Positions 13,301 to 25,700 of a stretch of 64,000 nucleotides of DNA are shown here, piece by piece (the first letter of the stretch is position 1; each line of letters opens with the position of its first letter). The notes below the pieces were generated by a model. That model saw only the letters and a program-made list of their open reading frames with translations. It was not told the origin of the DNA and did no database searches. The translations under genes were made by a program, and so were the position numbers. The DNA lies in the NCBI GenBank assembly GCA_019321725.1, contig CM033110.1:16919278-16983277 (forward strand). Reading direction: 5' to 3'. Origin of the DNA: Paulownia fortunei (taxonomy: Eukaryota; Streptophyta; Magnoliopsida; Lamiales; Paulowniaceae).

Positions 13301-15061
13301 AGTTATATGAAATTTATGTACTCTTGAGTTGAGTTGCTTCGTCAGGAAAAAATGGATTCAAGTAATTGCTCATGTCATCAAATTTTTGTTATAGCAGGAT
13401 TACTTGATACTAGGTAGCTTAATATGCCTTTGCTAGAGTAGTCTCTGTCTGTGGCTTTTGCTAGATTTGAATTGGGACCATGTCAACTAAGTGAATAAAG
13501 TTGGAAAAAAAAACTTTTTGATTTTAATAATCTGGTGGAATTATCTTTTGGGGATTTTCTAATCTTAAGCGAGGCATATTTAATGTTTTGCTATATATAG
13601 ACCAGGATAATATGTATAACCCAGTTTTCACAGTACATTTTTTTTGGTATTATTATTTAAGCAATACGAAAATTCTGTGCCGTGACTGTAGTTATTTAAA
13701 GGTCTCTGTTATCTTTACCTTCCTAGTTATTTTGTCATCTATCAAATCTGATTGAGAAAATCGAGTGGCATATATCTGTACGATGAATTGATATCTAGTA
13801 GTAGGGGTGTGAGATCATTTACTGTTCTCATTCTGGTGGAGGAATGACTATTGACATTTTTGGATATAAAAACATTTGTGATATCTTTGGTTACCGCTCG
13901 ACTTTCTTTCTATTAACTTGTTTGTGGAATTTCTAATAGCTACTCTCTGTTCCTCATGAGTTTTGGCATTTCAAACCTTGATATAATAATTAGACCATCT
14001 CTTAAAAATTTGTTAGTGGTTGTGTTTTACAGTGGTTTTGTTGTTAGATGAAAAGGCTTAATCTCAGATATTTTCTTTTCTTTTTTTTCTCTGTTGTTAC
14101 TTTTGTTCTTTTTCTTTGTTTTAACTTTTGCATGGACTATTATGGCTTTGGAAAAAAAAATTCAAGAGATGAAATAGGTAATTATTGTTTCAAAGTGATA
14201 TACTTTGCCATAACATAATATGTCTCGAAATCACAGACTACCATCTTTTTAATAATTATGCATTGCAACAAATTAATTTGGTTCCTCGGTCAATTCTCTC
14301 TTCTTCTTTTTTTTTTTTGGTTTAAATTTTAAAATTTTGCAGTATGTAGTAGTGATAAAAAGTTTACATCAGCAAAGCGGAACATAACATCCGACTCATT
14401 TACAACTTCATAAACAACTTTAAAAACTCTCAGTCGAAAATGCAACATTCACGTTGAGGCTGTGCACGATTGAGGACATCCCTCAATCCCAACCATGCAA
14501 TTAATTTTCGTGTGTTTTCTTTTGCAGTCGTGCACAAGTGTTGCTGTCAACTTTGTTTCACCAGAAAGTGTTGGTGAGTGCATCCGTCTATCGACAGAAT
14601 ATCGACGTCTTCCTCACAATCATAGTTGTAAGGAAGACAAGTTACAGGTATGTAAGCTGATGTTTGTTAATGCTCTCAACTTGCTGCACGCTTCATGGTT
14701 TGGGACCAACCTGTTGAAACTAGCTACCTTGTCAGTCTCTGTAATTGCTGTTGATACGACCTTTCTTGATTATTATTGGCTTATCAGTAAATAAAACAAA
14801 CTCCACCAATAAAAGCTAAATAGATACATTGAAAAGGTTAGTGCTAAGTATGAATGAGAACTATAGTTTCCTCTAGTTAGGGTTCTTTCCAGACTGTGGG
14901 TTCTGTTTGCTATTTGTACAGAATGGATACTAAAATCTCTTGCTTGTAACACTGTAAAGGTTATGGATGGCATCTAACTGCTCCTATTGAAACAGGTGAA
15001 GAAAATGACTCTTCATGCCATAAGCCAAGCTGTGCAATACTTGGACATGATTACTCTGTAA
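1303..15061 (+). CDS. KDM3/JMJ25-like JmjC protein, probably catalytically inactive
   Basis: Twelve coding exons can be joined in frame: 1303-1380, 2302-2417, 3738-3837, 3923-4064, 6970-7033, 7118-7769, 8899-9225, 12315-12659, 13000-13072, 13156-13241, 14528-14647 and 14996-15061. They give 722 residues. In order the product has a RING-like Cys cluster (about 34-90, CHQC, CTKC, CIPC, CPVC, CNC), a second Cys/His cluster (about 166-190, CNNC, CLNC, CVTCC), a CGH segment near 245, and a JmjC domain from about residue 390 to the C-terminus. This order is that of plant KDM3/JHDM2 proteins (JMJ25, JMJ26, JMJ27, JMJ29), which remove H3K9 methyl groups in the nucleus. The Fe(II)-binding HxD pair of that family is replaced: residues 487-489 read Q-Y-A, followed by LSDR and VNILMHT. 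The distal histidine survives ([11 protein letters not shown]655). A pseudoenzyme or scaffold role is therefore inferred. The orthologue is not fixed. The start is the first in-frame ATG after the TAA at 1270. The stop TAA lies inside a GTAAGT donor-like string. Confidence 0.86.
4770..5115 (+). mobile_element. Broken Ty1/copia RNase H fragment in a JmjC intron
   Basis: Translation of 4780-4845 gives [18 protein letters not shown]. Further on come LYCDNKFAI, then [32 protein letters not shown] and a short tail ending in SIHQLER. These are the successive blocks of the RNase H C-terminal region of copia pol. Stop codons interrupt the frame (for example after CELL and after AISIL). No LTRs or other pol domains were found nearby, so this is a decayed fragment in sense orientation inside intron 4 (4065-6969). 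Confidence 0.85.
5877..5896 (+). repeat. G-run tract in a JmjC intron
   Basis: Three runs of four to seven Gs are separated by single Ts (GGGG-T-GGGGGG-T-GGGGGGG). The tract is in the sense strand of intron 4 of the JmjC gene, about 760 bp after the copia fragment. It could form a G-quadruplex in the pre-mRNA if it borrows a fourth run from one of the long runs. Confidence 0.6.
8331..8370. repeat. Short (cttcaca)n-type microsatellite
   Basis: About five imperfect units of the type cacttcaca follow one another in intron 6 of the JmjC gene. It is a low-complexity tract with no other feature. Confidence 0.7.
9400..9513 (+). ncRNA. Candidate intronic miRNA-like hairpin
   Basis: The arm 9402-9434 (core GGAATTGATATTGGTGCTCC) pairs with the arm 9478-9512 (core GGAGTGCCAATATCAATTCC). 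The stem is about 30 bp with very few mismatches, and the loop is about 43 nt. Arm length and near-perfect pairing are those of a plant miRNA precursor or a small MITE. It lies in intron 7 of the JmjC gene, 175 bp after exon 7, so it would be co-transcribed with it. The sequence is not one recognised with certainty. Part of the 3' arm (GTGCCAATATCA) recalls the 3' half of miR171, but the 5' half differs. Confidence 0.4.
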
Positions 15062-15569
15062 GTCGGATATACTTATTAAAAACATGTTTCTGTGCATTCT
15101 CTATTTAGGGTAGCATCACTATCCTAGAATAAATAAGATTGTGCTACCTGACAGGTAACTGTTGGTGTGCAAGCATAGGCTTCAACATGTCTATGGGTGA
15201 AGTTCTGTTCAAATTCAGCTTATATTCTTGACATGTCTATAATTTAAGTTTCTGTTTAATTATTCGTGGTCAGAGGTCCAGATCTGTTGAGTTTGGTGGC
15301 TGAATAACTTGCCAACGGAAAGAACTTGGATGTTTATTTCTAAAATGACCACCTCATGTAAAGCTCTGCTGTTGGAGAAAGGAGAATTATGTTAATATAA
15401 TGTCATTTGGCCTGTCCTCTGCAGGCTTGATTCTTTTTATAATGCTGGAAGTTTTTATAAATATGCCTGGAGCCATAACTTGATCCTTGGACCTTTTCCT
15501 TGCTATGGTATCATGTTAAAAGAGGGAATTATCCTCCCAGGGTGATTGATCTACTTTTCTTTTTACCAT

Positions 15570-15802
15570 TAATATCTCAAGAAGTGCAATTACACCGCCT
15601 TTTGTGCGTGTGGATGTACACCAGAATCCCCCTCAGCCAGGAGAGAGACCTGATTTTGCATTCATGAGGAAGGACTTGGAGGTGATGAAATTGAGACTGG
15701 AAAAAGGCCACATTCGTCAACCAACTGGAAACAGGCATTCGAGACCTTCTTAACCGAATTGACTCCGTGGCAGGGTCCTCTTTGTCTGAGTGACGGCGCG
15801 AA
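15570..15802 (+). pseudogene. Exon-like coding remnant, family unknown
   Basis: From about 15586 one frame reads protein-like sequence including PPFVRVDVHQNPPQPGERPD and FAFMRKDLEVMKLRLEKGHI, and then hits a stop at 15742. The frame shifted by one continues with LETGIRDLLNRIDSVAGSS and ends at a TGA near 15790. The two pieces join naturally if one nucleotide is gained or lost near 15720. The composition (charged, heptad-like leucines) looks like real coding sequence rather than chance. The parent family is not recognised. It may be a pseudogene fragment, or an unannotated alternative 3' exon of the JmjC gene. Confidence 0.45.
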
Positions 15803-18130
15803 AATCAATTGAATTATATGTTCCCAATGGGTTAACTCCTGATGAGTGAACATGTTTCACCTGTTCATGAATTTTAGTTTTAGTGAATTTCTTTAGAGCT
15901 GTGAATTTTTTATTTTGGTGAATTACATTGAAATGGAACTGTATCACAGTGTATCTTTCATATTATAGCAATATGTTTTTGTTAATTGTAAACCATGCGA
16001 AGTTCCTAGCAGCTGTAACAGTTTCGTTACTCAATTACTGTTCAGTAATATTTTGTACTAGTGAAATTTCACCATTTTTTGAATCATTTGGTGAAATATG
16101 AGAATCTGGAATTTGTTTGCAACGTTTTTCTTGTTCCATTTTCAAGCCAAAAAACCAGGAAAATGAAGTTCCAAAGTTGTTATTTGCGCGTTTATCACTT
16201 GTTTTATGCAACAAATATAAAGTTGTTTTGCAGCTGTTGATCATTTCTCTTGAATCATTCAGTCGAGAACACTGACGTCTGTCTTTAAAGGAATGATTTG
16301 TCTAACCCATAAATGGTGGACTTCAATATTAGGAAACCTCATTCAGATGTGTTGTTCAAGTCATTGTTTTCTTATGTAAATATTCCTTTAAATTGCATGA
16401 ATTTGCTTCCATTTCCTCTTAATTTTCTCATCTCACTTTTGGATGGAATTTGGAGAAACTTTCGTTTTAAAAAAATTGATTAAATTTGGAGATTGTTGAG
16501 AAGTGGGTAAGAAATAAAAATAATTAGTGTTTGGAAAAAGAAGTAAAAAATTCTAAAAAAAAAGTTGAAGTTAGAGTGTTTCGTAAAAAATTAGTTTCAC
16601 ATAAACTTTTCAATAAAATGATAAAAATATTAAAAGTACTTTTTGGATTATGCAAAAATTTAGAGGTTAAAAATATCAAAATATGCTTCTATGTATTTAT
16701 AAAAATACCTAATGCATTTTTAGAAAAATAGAAGTACTACACCCCTGTTTTGAGATTCTAATTAAATTAAGTAAAAATAGAATCGTTGATATTGGAAAAT
16801 ACTAAAAACTGCATATTTTAAGCCAAAAGTTAAAAATCACTTTCTTTTAATGATTGCAAACACTCTTGACGTAGGGCTGTAAATTGGCTTTAGGCGCTGA
16901 GCTTCAAGTGACCCAAGCTCAAATAATCCCAAGCTTGATTAAAGTTCATAATATTTTGTATATTTGAACTACCTCACCTGAATATAATTTTTTTTGGTTG
17001 AAAAATAAAATTTATTAAATATGTAAGAATTAGACTGTCCTCATAAATGATGATGACTTTTTCAATTAGAAATTTGTACATTAGAAACTACTTTTCGTGT
17101 ATTAATTGAAAATATTAAATATTTTAATAAGTCCGAACCACAAATTGATTAAACCTAAATGAGTGGCTTGTTGTATGTTCAAATTTGATTAAAATATGAA
17201 TGTGATTACCAACATACTCCAGGCTTATGCAACAAAATATTGATTCTACTCAATTTTTCATTAGCAGTTTGTATAAATCTAAACAAATTCCAATTAGCAA
17301 CAACAAAGCTTTTCAATGCTCACAAAAAAGGTTTGAACTCAAATAACAAATATATGCACGTCTTGGTCTCATGATTGGGGTTCAGTTCCAAAATCCTCTT
17401 TATATTAGTAGTCAGTAATAAGATTTTAACTTGGAAATTTTACATATTTTTAAACAATTATGCATTTTGAAATTTCTTTAACTATTTAGAAATTATATAT
17501 TATTTTATCATAATTATCACTTTCGCTTCAACTCATTCGCTTTATCTTATTATGAATATCCTTAAGTACGACGGACTTAAAATTTAACCTGTGAGCCACA
17601 AAATACTCTTTAACGGAAAATTAAGAGAAAAAAACTTGAAAAATGTAGGGAAAAAAAAAGGATGATTGAGGATTGACTAAGATATTTGTTAGAAAGAAAA
17701 TTGAAATTATAGATTGTAATGAAAATTGGATGCAGAATCAATAGACAATAATGAAAACTGGATGTCAAGGTCAAGATGGCACTTGTAACGTGTCAAAGTG
17801 TCGCCACTCCACTTGCCCCTATTGGCACACCATGCCGTCAGGCCACTCACTCTAACCTTCATCGATGAACGCTTACGGAGTCTATAGGTCTACCTCTTTT
17901 GTTTTGTTGTAAATAGTTGTATAATAGTAGATCATCTTTTTCAGGCTGACGGAATTCATGATTTTGAACTATTCTCAGATTTGTTGTAGTCAAAGAAATG
18001 TTCAACTATATTTGAGAGCGGAGAGTATTGTATTAAGGAATAGATGCGGTTGAACATGAGAATTTATCTAACTATTAAGGAATAGTTGCGGTTGAATATG
18101 AGAATTTATCTAACTCGAAACCATGATCCC

Positions 18131-18350
18131 GCTCTAAGACCAATTGTTAAGATAAAGTACTTACTAATAACCCAAAAGTTATAATTATTAGCATAAGTAT
18201 AATTTTAAATTTTTAAACACTTGACAGCGCAAACCACCGTAATAAGTAATAGTTGGGCATGGAGGTGGAAGCCCCCAATAAGCGTCATGGATCGGGTTAA
18301 TTACCCGATGATCATTTACGTTTTCTCGTGTAAAAGATGATGCTAATAAT
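18131..18350 (-). mobile_element. Degraded LTR junction (retrotransposon remnant)
   Basis: On the minus strand the string TGGTCTTAGAGC (18142-18131) resembles the tRNA-iMet primer-binding site TGGTATCAGAGC of plant LTR retrotransposons. It sits next to sequence ending in TTAACA, the usual LTR end. The adjacent 200 bp (18145 onward) would be the LTR. No coding domain accompanies it, and the boundary at the far side is not defined. Confidence 0.35.
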
Positions 18351-18977
18351 AAATATCGATATTTAAAATAAATGAAATATTTCTACCCAAAAATCGAAAA
18401 TTGAGCAATGAACACGATTCACGTAAAGAACTATAAGACGATACATTGTAGTAGAAATTAAAGAGTTTGTAAAAAAATTTAAAACAGAAGGTTTTCTTGT
18501 GAAACAGAGTATAGAGGCCTGTTTCCAGTAGGTAGTTTTTATTCCAAATGTGAGGCCCAGACAATTAACATAGAATTAATTAATCAGTGACTCTTTCAAA
18601 GGAAGTATTACAGCTGTTAATAAATTCTTGTTTCAACACCATAATAGATTAACATCCGAGCAGAATGGTAGCACAATTTCATTAACAGTTTTGATCAGCT
18701 ATGCATGTACAAAGAATCCAAGTAAAACATTCCATCTATGCTTTCCATGTACTAATGTCTGCCACTCCTTTGTAGGAAGGTATTCATCTACATTCATTAC
18801 ACCAAACAGCCTATCCTAAATGCATACAACATGGTCAAATCAAACCTGTTTTCCTGAACAACTTACACTTCTTGAGCAAAGGCAATGACCAATTCTGACA
18901 ACATAGCAAACCAAAAGAAATCAAGATTCATTTGACAAACATCGTCCCAATCGGTTGCTACCACATTGGCTATGTCG

Positions 18978-19295
18978 CTATGTGGTTGTCGGCTGAATCC
19001 TAAAAATCTTTTGTTTAGCACTTCTGCTCATCCACTCTTCAAAGGCTTTTGCATCATATGGGATCCTGATAATGCCCTCACTGCAGAACCCATATTCCTC
19101 TGCTGATCTGCACAGAAATTGCACGAATTCTGCATTAGACAAGGCTGTGGTGTGAACCATGAAACGCTTGGTTTCTTTATCCACGCCAACTGCTACTGGA
19201 ATGTAGCCTCTTGGTGTCATTAATGAAGGACCTCTCAAGCGCTTCAGGCTGCGAAAGCTCACAACCCTGCTCAACTTACTGGCTTTCACTCCCAT
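18978..19295 (-). CDS. SAUR-like auxin-responsive protein
   Basis: An intronless frame encodes 105 residues from the ATG at 19295. An upstream GTG in the same frame is not a plausible plant start. Residues 1-25 are basic (MGVKASKLSRVVSFRSLKRL). The SAUR core follows: PRGYIPVAVGVDKETKRFMV, then a helix with ALSNAEFVQFLCRSAEEYGF, then GIIRIPYD and a C-terminal EEWMSRSAKQK. Length, lack of introns and motif order are typical of the SAUR family. Members are small, unstable and auxin-inducible, and several promote cell expansion by inhibiting PP2C.D phosphatases. No auxin-response element cluster was identified. Which of the many SAUR members it matches cannot be decided here. Confidence 0.88.
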   Translation of the reverse strand: MGVKASKLSRVVSFRSLKRLRGPSLMTPRGYIPVAVGVDKETKRFMVHTTALSNAEFVQFLCRSAEEYGFCSEGIIRIPYDAKAFEEWMSRSAKQKIFRIQPTTT

Positions 19296-22200
19296 TATAC
19301 CTACACACGACACGACGAGACTGATACAACACGATACAGATTAGTGATTGATTCAGATACACGACATGGATATGCTATTCCTCCACATGCATCTTGCTTC
19401 TGAACGAACATAAAGACTGACTTAGGGACGCGCAGTATCATGTCTTCATTCACATTTAGCGTCTGTTGGACGTTGATTAATGATATTTTTTTAGTCTTAT
19501 TTATGATAACAACACCTTAATAAAGAATTCTTGGCACTTGCATTAGTATTGGCATGGTTTTTGGATTTTGGTGGGGGGGAAGGGATATTGCATGCCGTGG
19601 GAATGAAGTGGTCAGACATGTTACATTATTGCAGATGCAAATTCTATTAGTTTTATGCTATAATCATTGTACTTATCAAGAGGTCACCACAGTTCGAAAG
19701 TTGGAATTGAGAAACTTTTATTTGATGGTCTCTTTCGTGTAGATTTCTCCAAGGTTTTTTTATGCGGCTAAATTTGTCTTCAGGGCAAATACTTTAGAGG
19801 GATCTTCTCAATCAGTCAACCTGTTCACATTTCACATCATTTATGCTGCACAATATTTGCTACTTCTTGTACAGAATTTTTGTACTGTGTGGGGATGCTT
19901 GGTGGATCTGGTTCTTGTGCTGGTGTCACCTCTCATACTGATCTGATCAGCTCAGGCCTTCAATTAATTTAATCAATTGTGGTTTGAATTCAATTAAGGA
20001 GGCTGGAAAGAAAGATTCCAACTTAAATGAAAAGGGATAATTACAGAGGTGAACTGCTCATGTTTGGATAGTTACATCCAACACCCCTAGTTTCTGTTTC
20101 CCTCTAATAAATAGATCCAATCGTATAAATTGTTTGACAGAAAATAATGACATCAGCAAAAATATTAATGAAAATCCACTTTTACCCTCACATTGATGAG
20201 CTATGCAGTGTTGTAACCACAATTATATGAACAATCAATCAATTATTTGTGTAAGAACCCCTTTGGAAGTTAACTTTAAATTCTTTTGGATTGACAATGA
20301 TAATGAAGTTTGCGAGTGAAGAGGGGAAGATACAATGATCAAAATCTGTATCCATTGTCATGGACCTATTTGGATTTGGACATTTAGCTTAGGTTATGGC
20401 TAAGTGTCTTTAATTACTTGGGATGTTTTATCAATTTATTAGGACAAACCGCAAGAGTTTAATTGTAAAATGAAAAGAATTAAGGAATATAAATGTACTG
20501 ACAAACCCTAGGGAGGTTCTTGTAATTTGGACAAATTACAAGAAAGATTTGTTTAATTTTTAAAAAAGCACAAAAGAGTCGTTTCGTGAAAAAAAAAATT
20601 GAGGAGAAAGTAATTTTGAAAACCTGAAGAGGTCTACTTGTATTTAGACCAAACCTCAAAGAAGATTTATGTAGTTATCCCAAAAACAAATTATCATTTT
20701 TGTTTTTTAAGATATAGTTTTCGTCGTTGATCCTCCTTGCACAACAAATGTAGGGACTAGCTTCCACTTAATGAAAAATACATGTAGCATTTTATATCTG
20801 CATCCTCCTGTATCACTTTTTATGTGTGCAGACACGCATATTGAAAAATAGATAAATACACATATAATATAACCACCAAGAAAAGCACAAATTAGAATCA
20901 ATAAAAGGTTTTACAAAATTCATTGGAGAGAATAAAGACAACTTATGCAATAAATTATGCTAATTTAGGGTGTATATTAGTTAAACTTTGGCCGAATGAT
21001 CAAACAAATGATCATTTCCTTGTACCAAAGAATAAAGGTGTCATTTTCCACTTTGCACACCAAAATAATTAAAATTATTTACTGCGTCTCTCTCAAATAC
21101 AATTTAAGCGTCAACTATGTTGAAAAATTCAAAAAGATATGTCAAAGAAATTTCAGCTATTTTACAACATTCTCTAGTTTTACTAAGCTTGCCACATCCC
21201 TTCTTATATAATTTTTTAGAACAACATTTGATTCATTCAAAACTCTTGAATTAAGATGGAGAGATAGTAAAACACTCAGCGCCCTAGACTGATAACAATA
21301 TATTTGTCTCTAAAGCTCCATTGCAGTTTCTCAGAGGGGCCAAACTTGAATTTTTCACGTCTTTGAATGGGTCAAATTACTTTCGTGATCAATCTAATGT
21401 CCTATTAATTCATACAATTTAGTCAAGATTTCAAGAAACCAACAGAAGTCCTTACAGTGTCACAAACAGTGAGTTAGAGCTGGATACTTGTCGGGTATTA
21501 GTCGATAATTAGACGATCATTTTCTTTGAAGTTGCTTTCTAAGTGATCAACATCACGAATAGATTACTTGGTCGTCCAAGCTATATCTTACATTACATAT
21601 TCTCATGATAGTAAGTTGAAATTTTGTACCCAAAGTTTGATTATCATTGTATGGTGTTTGTCGTTGGAAAAAACTGTTGGTTTTAAGCCGCCCCGGAAAC
21701 TTGTCTCCTCGTGCTCCATTTCTGATAGAATACAAATGAGAAACCCACAAAATGGTGGCTCAATCAATCAGATTACCACAGTATTCAGCATCATTTGCAT
21801 CATTTCTATCTTTAGTGTTGGTGCTTAGAGCTGAACAGTGTCAGTTAGAGGCAACCTATATTCTTGATTCTCGGTGCCAGACACTAAGATGGGCTAGTTG
21901 GTGGCCTGACCAAATCACTTGGCACAAAACAATACTTCTACTCTGTGTAGGAGCCACTGAATCTGGAATTAAAAGCAGCAGCTATCACCAAGGTTTCATC
22001 CTGTTACTCATTTTCGAGATAAACCTAGACCGAGTCTAACAACATAAATGCCAACAGAATCAGAACAGAGCCCAAGTTTTAACTCAGCTCAGCTTACTTT
22101 GTTTCAAACTGTGAGTGCCAGTAGGCACAGAAGGCAACAAACAATTGGTGGCAATATCAATCCATCCAACTAATATGCCAAGGGAGCACTGTTGCCTCTG

Positions 22201-22747
22201 TCCAACTTGGTAGTTCTGCATGCACTAACAATCAATTCTTAATATGCAGGATTCATTCTATCTGGATAGGCAAATGTTGGGTTGGGAATGATCGGATTAT
22301 AATGGCAGAAATCCCAATTCACAGGATATATGTTCCACAAGACTATCTGTGTAATCGACCAAATGTGCACACATGTGAGGTAGTCACCTCTCGGCCTTAC
22401 CATAACTGAATGATAGCTTACAATCTTGAACTGAATATCAAGTCATTCCAAAGCATGGTAAATGCATGGTGGCGTACAGTTCGTGGCATAGAAATGTTGC
22501 ACAATTTTGAATCTTACATACTTATTTCGCTGCTTGAGCAAACAGGTTTTTCCTGATTAACTTTGCTGGGATAGAATATGACTTCCCTTATTGTAAGATA
22601 CGAAATATGAGCTTCCTTAAAGAATGATATCTATGCATATATAAAATATTCACAATTTTCCATTGAAAACAGCATACATCCTATTTTAATTTCAAATTTT
22701 ACAAAGAGCATCTACATGATGCAACTATACTTCCTTTCCTACATGCA
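19296..22747. other. Intergenic region between SAUR and SRT2
   Basis: Upstream of the SAUR start (19296-19700) is presumed promoter sequence. A MITE-like element fills 20034-20681. The remaining open frames (for example near 21.6-22.0 kb) are short, overlap one another on both strands and show no known domain. The last few hundred bases before 22748 should be the SRT2 3' UTR and downstream flank. Confidence 0.55.
20034..20681. mobile_element. MITE-like element with GGGATAAYTACA termini
   Basis: The left end reads gggataattaca (20034-20045). The right end reads tgtagttatccc (20670-20681), its inverted complement apart from one base. Further in, the arms carry a loosely similar gaggt-type string near tgtttgg on the left and ccaaacctc on the right. 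The element is 648 bp with no coding capacity, as expected of a non-autonomous DNA transposon. Both flanks are A-rich, so the target-site duplication is unclear. Confidence 0.6.
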
Positions 22748-25700
22748 CTAGACAACAGGGACACTAAGGGATCCAACCGAAAGCAATCTCGGTAACATCT
22801 GCACCACCAGGTTATCTAAAATCAGTAATTCCACTACACAAGTTACGTACAGCAGAAGAGATTCTTAAAAAGCATACCTCGCCCAGTCTAGCATTAATTT
22901 TCAAAGGAACAAAATCATCAGCTCTGGTCACACCGACATTTACAATTGCAGTAGCAGCACCAGCCTCATGAGCAGCCCTGTACAAATCCATGGAAGTATT
23001 TAGTGTCCTTAGACACTGCAATGTATCTGACGCAATAATTGAGGTAATAACTTTTTGTACTGCATAAGGGTTTTACAGTACAGATTGCTAAGGAATCACC
23101 ACAAAATGTCAGTAAACTACACAATTGAACAAATAATAGTTAGAGGGAGAATTTGAGATAAAATCAATTCTTTTCAAGCTTCGAAGAGTGCAAACTGCTC
23201 AGTAAACATTGCAGATAGGGTTCACACTAACATATCAAATGGAAATGTACTACTAATAAAAATACTATTTGATTAAGTATTTTTTTTTTACTATAATTAT
23301 TTATTCTCTTTTACATTATTTAATTTCTTAATAGTTATATTTAAATAACAAATGAAGAATTTACTCATTCCAGGCAGAGAAGCATATTGAATAAATATAT
23401 AAGAACTGCAGTATATACCTCAATTAAAAATTTAAAATGATACTAAAAGATGAATGTTTTAAGCAGTAGCCACTAAGTCAGAACTGGTCAAAACTGCAAA
23501 CGGATTTCACAGTCACCAATCGTATTAAAACACGGGTTCTAATCCACTATCGTCTTTGTTTTTTCATCAACTGTAAGTGGGATGAGGTCTACTTTCAGTA
23601 GATTCTTCATGTTGTAGTCAGCATTAAGAGGACATGATGTGCACTTATGAAATTTTGTAATTTTGTTTATCATTATATTTAATATAAGTATTTTATTTAA
23701 TTAAATAGTGTATGAGAACAAAGTATTTCTTATTTATTTACTATGTATATTCTATGAGTAATGAAAATAAAATTTTTAATTTAAAAAATGTATATATTGT
23801 ATATTTTATTTTGTGTTTTAATTTTTTGAAAATTTCAAGTAACAAAGTGTATTTTCGTGCATTATATTATTTTATTTCGAAAAATAGTATTTTAGTTACA
23901 TTACATTATAACTAAAAAATAGTATATTGTATGAGTATTTTATTTATTTAGTATGAGTAATTTATTGATTTGAATGGTGTACGTAAAGAAGTGTGTATCA
24001 TTTTATTTATTTAAATAGTGCATGTGAACACATATATTTATTATTTATTTACAATGTATATTCTATATAAATGTTTGATAAAATTATGATATTGGAAATA
24101 AACTTCTCTTAGTGTGTATTTTATTATTTTATTTATTTAATATGAGTAAATTTTTAATTTGAATGTTGTACGTATATTTAGGATTTTGTTCAATATGAAA
24201 TTTTGTAATTTTGTTTATCATTATATTTAATATAAGTATTTTATTTAATTAAATAGTGTAGCAGAACAAAGTATTTCTTATTTATTTACTATGTATATTC
24301 TATGAGTAATGAAAATAAAATTTATAATTTAAAAAATGTATATATTGTATATTGTATTTTGTGTTTTAATTTTTTGAAAATTTCAAGTAACAAAGTGTAT
24401 GAGAACAAAGTATTTCTTATTTATTTACTATGTATATTCTATGAGTAATGAAAATAAAATTTATAATTTATAAAATGTATATATTGTATATTTTATTTTG
24501 TGTTTTAATTTTTTGAAAATTTCAAGTTTCAAAGTGTATTTTCGTGCATTATTTTATTTTATTTGAAAAATTAGTATTTTAGTAAAATTACAATATAACT
24601 AAAAAATAGTATATTCTGTGAGTATTTTATTTATTTAGTATGGGTAATTTATTGATTTGAATGGTGTACGTGAAGTAGTGTGTATAATTTTATTTATTTA
24701 AATAGTGCATGTGAACACATATATTTATTGTTTATTTACAATGTATATTCTATATAAATAGTTGATAAAATTATGATATTGGAAATAAACTTCTCTTAGT
24801 GTGTATTTTATTATTTTATTTATTTAATATGAGTAATTTTTTTATTTGAATGTTGTACGTATGATTGGTTAACAGTATCCAGGAAGTTTAAAAGAGAGAA
24901 AAACAACAGCTGCCTTGATATAAATATAGAAGATAAAATCATTATGATTTTTTACCGGATGAGTCGGAAAGCAGACATGGTCATCAATGATGAACCAAGT
25001 ACAAGGAAAGCATCACATTCTTTTGCAGCTTCCATCGCTCTATCGGCCCTACCCTTGGGGACATTATCACCAAAAAAGACAACCTGAAAAAGTATTACCT
25101 ATATTAGAGAGTGAAAGGCAAACATATTCATCCAAATGATCCGAGTGACAAGACAGACAAGTTAAGAGTCAGGGATTTTTCTTTTGAGACCTCAAAATGA
25201 CTTGAATCAGAGACAAAAGAGAATCAACAAACTCTTAAGAACAATGTATAGCATCTCTAATAACAGATGTTTTAGGAATAATGCACAAGAGCTAAGAACA
25301 TGATATTAGAAATTAACAAAGAGATTTATGTGGTTCATGCAAAATTGGGCTACCTCCCCCGTTGAGGAGGAGAGAATTCACTATATCAAAAAAAGAGGTA
25401 CAAAGAGAGTCAAAGAAAATGGCTGTCAAATCTCTCATACCAATCCTTGCAGACTCGGAAAAAGGGCCATTTTACAGATGATGTTTTACAGATTCCCCTC
25501 CAACAAATTCCAGCCTAGAAAAAGCTGACATCATCATAAAATGGGGGAAAATCCAAATTTACCAATGGACTTTTCAGGTTATTAGTTTGGCCAATTTTTG
25601 GACCAAAATACACTTCCATGTGAGAGGAGCATGCTTGATATTACAATATAATTCAGGGGGTCTAAATGTAATTTGTCATTAAAATTGAAATTTGTTTAAT

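Larger units (their letters stand above)
15062..18977. other. Intergenic region between the JmjC gene and SAUR
   Basis: No intact gene was seen. The first 800 bp hold the JmjC 3' flank and an exon-like remnant (listed separately). From 16.4 to 17.7 kb the sequence is AT-rich with no recognisable protein. A 45-bp direct duplication (aaggaatag-tgcggttga-atatgagaatttatctaact type) lies at about 18036-18116. A degraded LTR junction follows near 18131-18145. The stretch 18560-18977 is the 3' flank of the SAUR gene. Confidence 0.6.

Noticed and set aside
18978..19313. Extended SAUR start six codons upstream
   Set aside because: The upstream codon is GTG, not ATG. Plant SAUR proteins normally start near MGVK, so 19295 was chosen.
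21552..22039. Overlapping plus and minus frames of 65-95 residues
   Set aside because: The translations have no family resemblance and overlap each other on both strands, as expected for chance frames.
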